Position numbers and translations under genes: made by a program. A model generated the notes under the pieces. That model made no database searches. It saw only the letters and a list, made by a program, of their open reading frames with translations, and was not told the origin of the DNA. This document shows positions 59,585 to 64,000 of a stretch of 64,000 bases of DNA, piece after piece (within the stretch, counting starts at the first letter, position 1; each line of letters starts with the position of its first letter). Location: the NCBI RefSeq assembly GCF_964355755.1, contig NC_092671.1:3547001-3611000 (forward strand), read 5' to 3'. This DNA is from Antedon mediterranea (Eukaryota; Echinodermata; Crinoidea; Comatulida; Antedonidae).

Positions 59585-61290
59585 GTAATTTATCACGTTC
59601 AGCCCATCTCTAAAATGTGCTTTATTTAGTTGAAACTGTATTTGACCTATTTAAAATGTCACCAATCATCTTGTTGAGAAACAAGTGTTTCTTTCCATAT
59701 TCGGTGCCTAATAATCATTACCAGTACTGTATATTAATAACTTACAACAGTGTGCACATCTTCGTTCTAGAGACCAAAGCTACTCTAGACCACTAAAACA
59801 TGAGTCTCAAAAGTGGTCTTCAATTGGAGAGAGACATTAGCATTAGAACAACTACTCTGGAACACTGTTCAAGGGATTATTATGGGAAAACGTATCTTTT
59901 GGGTAAACAAAGTGCCCCTTAATAGGGGAAATACGCATTAAAGAAATATATTCTTTAAATTCTATTACGAAACGTTTGATTTATTCAAAAGCTCAACAGA
60001 AAATTAGTAGGCAATACATACATTATCGCAAATCGAATCAACGAATATATAACAAGCGAACTCCTTTAAAGGAATGTGTCAAAGTATGACAGAAATAAAT
60101 AGAGCATTTGGGGAACAGAAATCATTTGTGACATGATCAAACGACATAAATTGGATTTATTGTTCTGGAACTCACCAAGTAATTTATTTATAATATCTTT
60201 GCAAACATCTGGAAAATTCAGAAACGCCTACGCGTGGTTAATAAACAGTCAGAAGCCAATCAAACTAATAAACTTATTTCAATTCTACTAACTTAACCTT
60301 CGTGATTTAGGAGAAAAAGTTTACAATTGGTACACTTTACAACATTCATTAGAAGTTGTCTAAAAACAATACAAAATAATTTACATGTTGGCAATGTTGA
60401 CAATTTTATAAGAGTTTAAACAGGTTAAGTGTAAAGTTTGGATAGTATTAGAACGCAATACAAGAACGTACACGCAATGCTCGTGATTTGAACATTCGCA
60501 CGCGACGGATCATCATGATATCGCTTGTGATTCATGGTTCATGAACATAAATGGCATCGGTTAGGCTAGGCTAATGTATATAAATCTTTGCATTGCGTAT
60601 GCTTTGGGATGTTATGAATTTGTCAGATCTTCAAAAGAAACTAGCACAGCGTACTAAACTCGAGCGTAATCAATTCTAGCGTTCTAAAACTCGAGCGTCC
60701 TTGCATATCACCGGGCATGCGCATTATCTATGCACTATTTACGTAAGCGCAATACAAGTAACCAACCAATCACGAGGCGATGCATCACCCAAACTAACGC
60801 TTGTAATTGGTCAATTCACTTGCTTGGTCAGTCTACGTCGTTGCGTGTCCAAGTGAGAAGCAATCTTTAGGCCAATCCCCAAACTTAATGCCTTAAAGTG
60901 ATAGAGATAGTATACCAGTCGAAGGCTAGATAGTAATTTGGGTGACAGAGAAGTGACATGTTTAGAATATGCAATCTTTTGTAGCTAATCAAGATATAGC
61001 AGAATATAAATGTGATGCTTCTTGTCCTTGGAAATAATAAGGACATAACATAAGTCATAATCTTGAATCTTTCCGTAATCAAGATCGTGTACTGACTGTA
61101 ACTTCAAAGTTAAGAATGTTTTACATAACAGATGCGAGTGCATGTTACCTGACAGTTTCTACCGGGGGAATTTCTACACGATGTTTTAACTGTTCAAACA
61201 CTTTTCTAGACCTAATTGATTAGCATAAATACAACATTTGAGAGATGATTTTTTCCGTTGACTTCAAGGACAAAATGTTACACAGCAAAA
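59585..61290. other. BMPER intron 9, proximal part
   Basis: No next BMPER exon found. 59800-59945 has CCCCTTAATAGGGG-type sequence recalling MITE family F. About 60437-60560 contains a decayed family C-like element. Confidence 0.4.
60741..60864. mobile_element. MITE family C, copy 5
   Basis: GCGCAATACAAGTAACCAAC and CAATCACGAGGCGATGCATC face AACGCTTGTAATTGGTCAAT, TCACTTGC and GTTGCGTGTCCAAGTGAG. Confidence 0.65.
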
Positions 61291-62840
61291 TTTGAAATTC
61301 TAAGCAAGAAAAAAAAATCTTGTTTTAAGAAAAAATTCTTAAAATAAGTATTTTTTTTCTTGTCAAGATTTAAAATTACTTAAAACAAGAAATAATTTTC
61401 TAGAAAAGACACATTTTCTTAAAATAAGTTTTGCAATATTCTTGAAAATGCTTATTACAAGAAATGTTTTACTTAAAATAAGAAGTCAATATCATTCTCT
61501 TCTTATTAAGAATAGTTTTGCTTAAAACAAGATTTGAAAATACTTAATTTGAAAAGTATTTTACTTAAAATAAGAAATCTATATTTTATTTATCCCTATC
61601 AAGAATAATTTTTCTTAAATCAAGATTGATGAATTATAAAAATTACTTAAAACAATCAATATTTTTCTAGGTAAGACAAAGTTTCTTAAATTAGGTTTCG
61701 CAATAGTCTTGAAAATACTTGTTTTGAGAAATATTTTACTTAAAATAAGAAGTCAATTTCACACTACCCTTATCAAGATTATTTTTAATTGAATCAAGAT
61801 TCGCAATATTCTTGAAAATGCTTATTACAAGAAATATTTTACTTAAAATAAGAAGTCAATATCATTCTCTTCTTATTAAGAATAGTTTTGCTTAAAACAA
61901 GATTTGAAAATACTTAATTTGAAAAGTATTTTACTTAAATAAGAAATCAATATTATATTTATCCCTATCAAGAATAATTTTTCTTAAATCAAGATTGATG
62001 AATTCTAAAAATTACTTAAAACAATAAATATTTTTCTAGGTAAGACAAAGTTTCTTAAATTAGGTTTCGCAATATTCTTAAAAATACTTATTTTGAGAAA
62101 TGTTTTACTTAAAATAAGAAGTCAATATCATACTATCTTATCAAGACTATTTTTGCTTAAATTGAGATTCGCAATATTTAAAAAAATACTTATTTTGAGA
62201 AATGTTTTACTTAAAATAAGAAGTCAATATCATACTATCTTATCAAGACTATTTTTACTTGAATCAAGATTCGCAATATTCTTAAAAATACTTATTTCTT
62301 GAAATGTTTTACTTAAAATAAGAAGTCAATATCATACTATCTTATCAAGACTATTTTTGCTTAAATTGAGATTCGCAATATTTTAAAAAATACTTATTTT
62401 GAAAAATGTTTTACTTAAAATAAGAAGTCAATATCATACTATCCTATCAAGACTATTTTTGCTTGAATTCAGATTCGCAATATTCTGATTTTGAGAAATG
62501 TTTTACTTAAAATAAGAAGTCAATATCATACTATCTTATCAAGACTATTTTTACTTGAATCAAGATTCGCAATATTCTTTAAAATACTTATTTTGAGAAA
62601 TGTTTTACTTAAAATAAGAAGTCAATATCATACTATCTTATCAAGACTATTTTTGCTTAAATTGAGATTCGCAATATTTTTTAAAATACTTATTTTGAGA
62701 AATGGTTTACTTAAGATAAGAAGTCAATATCATACTATATCCTATCAAGACTATTTTTGCTTGAATTGAAGTCAATTCTATTTTAATATTCTTAAAAATA
62801 CTTATTTTGAGAAATGTTTTACTTAAAATAGATTGTCAAT
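61291..62840. repeat. Satellite: 102-bp units and a 370-bp higher-order repeat
   Basis: TTTTACTTAAAATAAG-type landmarks lie at 61467, 61559, 61734, 61837, 61928, 62103, 62205, 62307, 62409, 62501, 62603, 62705 and 62817. The right half repeats every 102 bp (one 92, one 112). The left half repeats as a block of about 370 bp (61467 to 61837, 61734 to 62103). Units contain ACTTAAAATAAGAAGTCAAT, ATCTTATCAAGACTATTTTT and ATTCGCAATATTC. Open frames through the 102-bp units (34 codons) are a by-product of the period. Confidence 0.93.
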
Positions 62841-62854
62841 ATCCTTATATTCAC

Positions 62855-62925
62855 ACAACGGTAGAGCAGTTAGCACTTCAGTTTCAACTGATGAAAGAAT
62901 CTGGGTAATCAAACTGTTTGTGCTT
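62855..62925 (+). other. tRNA-like relic
   Basis: ACGGTAGAGCAGTTAGCACT then TCAGTTTCAACTGATGAAAG and ATCTGGGTAATCAAAC resembles the first part, anticodon arm and T arm of a tRNA-derived SINE head. The T arm lacks GTTCGA, so it is not a working tRNA gene. It sits just right of the satellite. Confidence 0.3.
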
Positions 62926-63271
62926 TGAATAATCGATTGCACTGCAACCTAAAGAAAATAATATTGATTTAATATTTTTTATATTCAAGTTTTAATATGT
63001 TTAAAAACTAAGTTGTGCTTTAGTTGGGGAGCTATGCAGCCTAACAAAAAAAATGTTATTTGTAACAATGAAATTGGTCACAAAAAAATGCAACATAAAC
63101 TTAGAGTGTATAATGCCTAGGCCTAGTACCCAAGTCCTATAGTTACTATAGCTAATAGTCCTGTATAATAACAGTACCAGCAAGGCCTAGGAAATAGACG
63201 TATTTCTCTAATAAAAAATAGTTTAAAATGCATAGGCCTAATTGTTGTAATTTTAAAGCAAAATGGCTTAC

Positions 63272-63352
63272 CTGTGGAATCTTGTTTCTCTCCTTTAATT
63301 TTAGTAGAAAGAAATCAGCATTTTTTATACTATTATCTGCTTGTTCATCCTC
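63272..63352 (-). pseudogene. Exon-like minus-strand fragment (acidic, LLKLKERNKIPQ)
   Basis: On the minus strand 63352 to 63272 reads EDEQADNSIKNADFFLLKLK then ERNKIPQ and is followed by a good donor (CAG|GTAAGC). Further upstream on that strand, about 63395-63530, a second acidic frame (ETDEVNEEKNYYNGDDLSTD...) is interrupted by stops. The LLKL.E...IP string resembles proteins of transposon-rich metazoan families, but I cannot name it. Likely a decayed element inside BMPER intron 9. Confidence 0.3.
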
Positions 63353-64000
63353 TAGTTAGTAGGCCTTCTTGCTGAGCATCAACAAGATATATTAATATTA
63401 AACAATCATTAACAGTATAACAATACTAGAATTATCACTACTACTTAGATCGTCAGTTGATAAATCATCCCCGTTATAATAGTTTTTTTCTTCATTAACT
63501 TCGTCAGTCTCCTAGTCTAGGCCTAGTTCTACTTCATCCTCAATTGGCATCCTCGTTTTCTCCAGGCATACTTATATACTGATGTTTCCATCGTCAACTG
63601 CAGGAGGTTGCCGATTGTTATACTCGTCCTTAAAATGGCGTCTTATGACATGCTTGTAAAACGAATTGTAAATTCCAAAGCTTGCCGGGCAGCAAACCAC
63701 CAATTCCACATGTTACTCGAAAATTTGGAGTATTTCTATGAATTGAATTATAATGCCTTAGCAAATAGGGTAGCAAATACTGTACCTACTTCAGTTTACT
63801 GGCACCAACTTATCGCTTTTTGTCGGACTGCAACAAACATGTGTCATTATTATTGTCTGTCGTATTACTGTTGGTCCAGACGTTTTATAGATTTGCTTTA
63901 ACCACCATGGAGGTTTATACCTCCATGCTTTAACGTTGAGCAGTATAATGACCTTATACATTCTGGGTAAAAGGCCAGCGATAAATTTTTGGTTATAGTT
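63353..64000. other. Right-edge sequence, no supported gene
   Basis: An 88-codon frame from ATG 63635 (MASYDMLVKRIVNSKACRAA...) ends at 63901 without any motif I recognise. A 9-bp-arm hairpin CATGGAGGT-TTAT-ACCTCCATG follows at 63906-63927. The expected next BMPER exon is not visible. Confidence 0.35.

Noticed and set aside
62093-62769. Open frames with 34-residue repeats (SQYHTILSRLFLL)
   Set aside because: By-product of the 102-bp satellite units.
62855-62925. Functional tRNA gene
   Set aside because: The T arm lacks the GTTCGA core and the acceptor stem does not pair; at best a tRNA-derived relic.
63635-63901. 88-codon frame MASYDMLVKRIVNSKACRAA
   Set aside because: Cys/Tyr-rich and intact, but no recognisable domain and no fit to the BMPER frame; left undecided rather than called.

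Overview
The window is animal nuclear DNA: AT-rich, with small coding exons bounded by GT/AG splice sites and long introns full of short transposons and satellites. The palindrome TAGGCCTA recurs dozens of times. An echinoderm or another marine invertebrate deuterostome fits best, but that is inference; the sequence proves only a metazoan.

Two protein-coding genes are supported, both on the + strand. At the left edge (334-970) are the last three exons of an MGAT5-type (GnT-V family) beta-1,6-N-acetylglucosaminyltransferase, an enzyme of N-glycan branching in the Golgi. After about 7.8 kb without a recognisable gene, an ortholog of BMPER/crossveinless-2, a secreted BMP-binding regulator, begins at 8783 and runs off the right edge. 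Nine coding exons are visible: a signal-peptide exon, a first intron of about 37 kb, then eight exons encoding von Willebrand factor C (VWC) domains 1-4 and the first residues of VWC5. They give 298 codons in one continuous frame. Each complete VWC domain is split over two exons with a regular phase 1 / phase 0 alternation. The rest of VWC5, the VWD domain and the TIL domain must lie beyond the window.

The rest is mostly repeats. 971-8782 holds a minisatellite with alternating 63/75-bp units, a Penelope-like retroelement fragment (GIY-YIG endonuclease plus a hammerhead-ribozyme-like hairpin) and a small MITE. Intron 1 (8889-45930) holds a tRNA-derived SINE with a perfect 12-bp target duplication, copies of several MITE families, tandem arrays with 42, 42, 87, 120 and 94-bp periods, and a 20-bp-arm perfect palindrome. 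Introns 2-7 hold further copies of the same MITE families and, in intron 5, a 5'-truncated LINE with an uninterrupted 865-codon endonuclease/reverse transcriptase frame. The right end is a 1.5-kb satellite (102-bp units with a 370-bp higher-order period), followed by a tRNA-like relic and a weak minus-strand exon-like fragment.

The two host genes act in separate processes (Golgi glycosylation and extracellular BMP control); nothing seen links them beyond adjacency. I found no CRISPR array, operon, canonical tRNA/rRNA gene or complete autonomous DNA transposon. I saw nothing that justifies claiming a wholly new biological system. The most notable structures are the modular Cv-2 gene, the dense families of related MITEs and satellites in its introns, the genome-wide-looking TAGGCCTA signal and the ribozyme-like end of the Penelope fragment.
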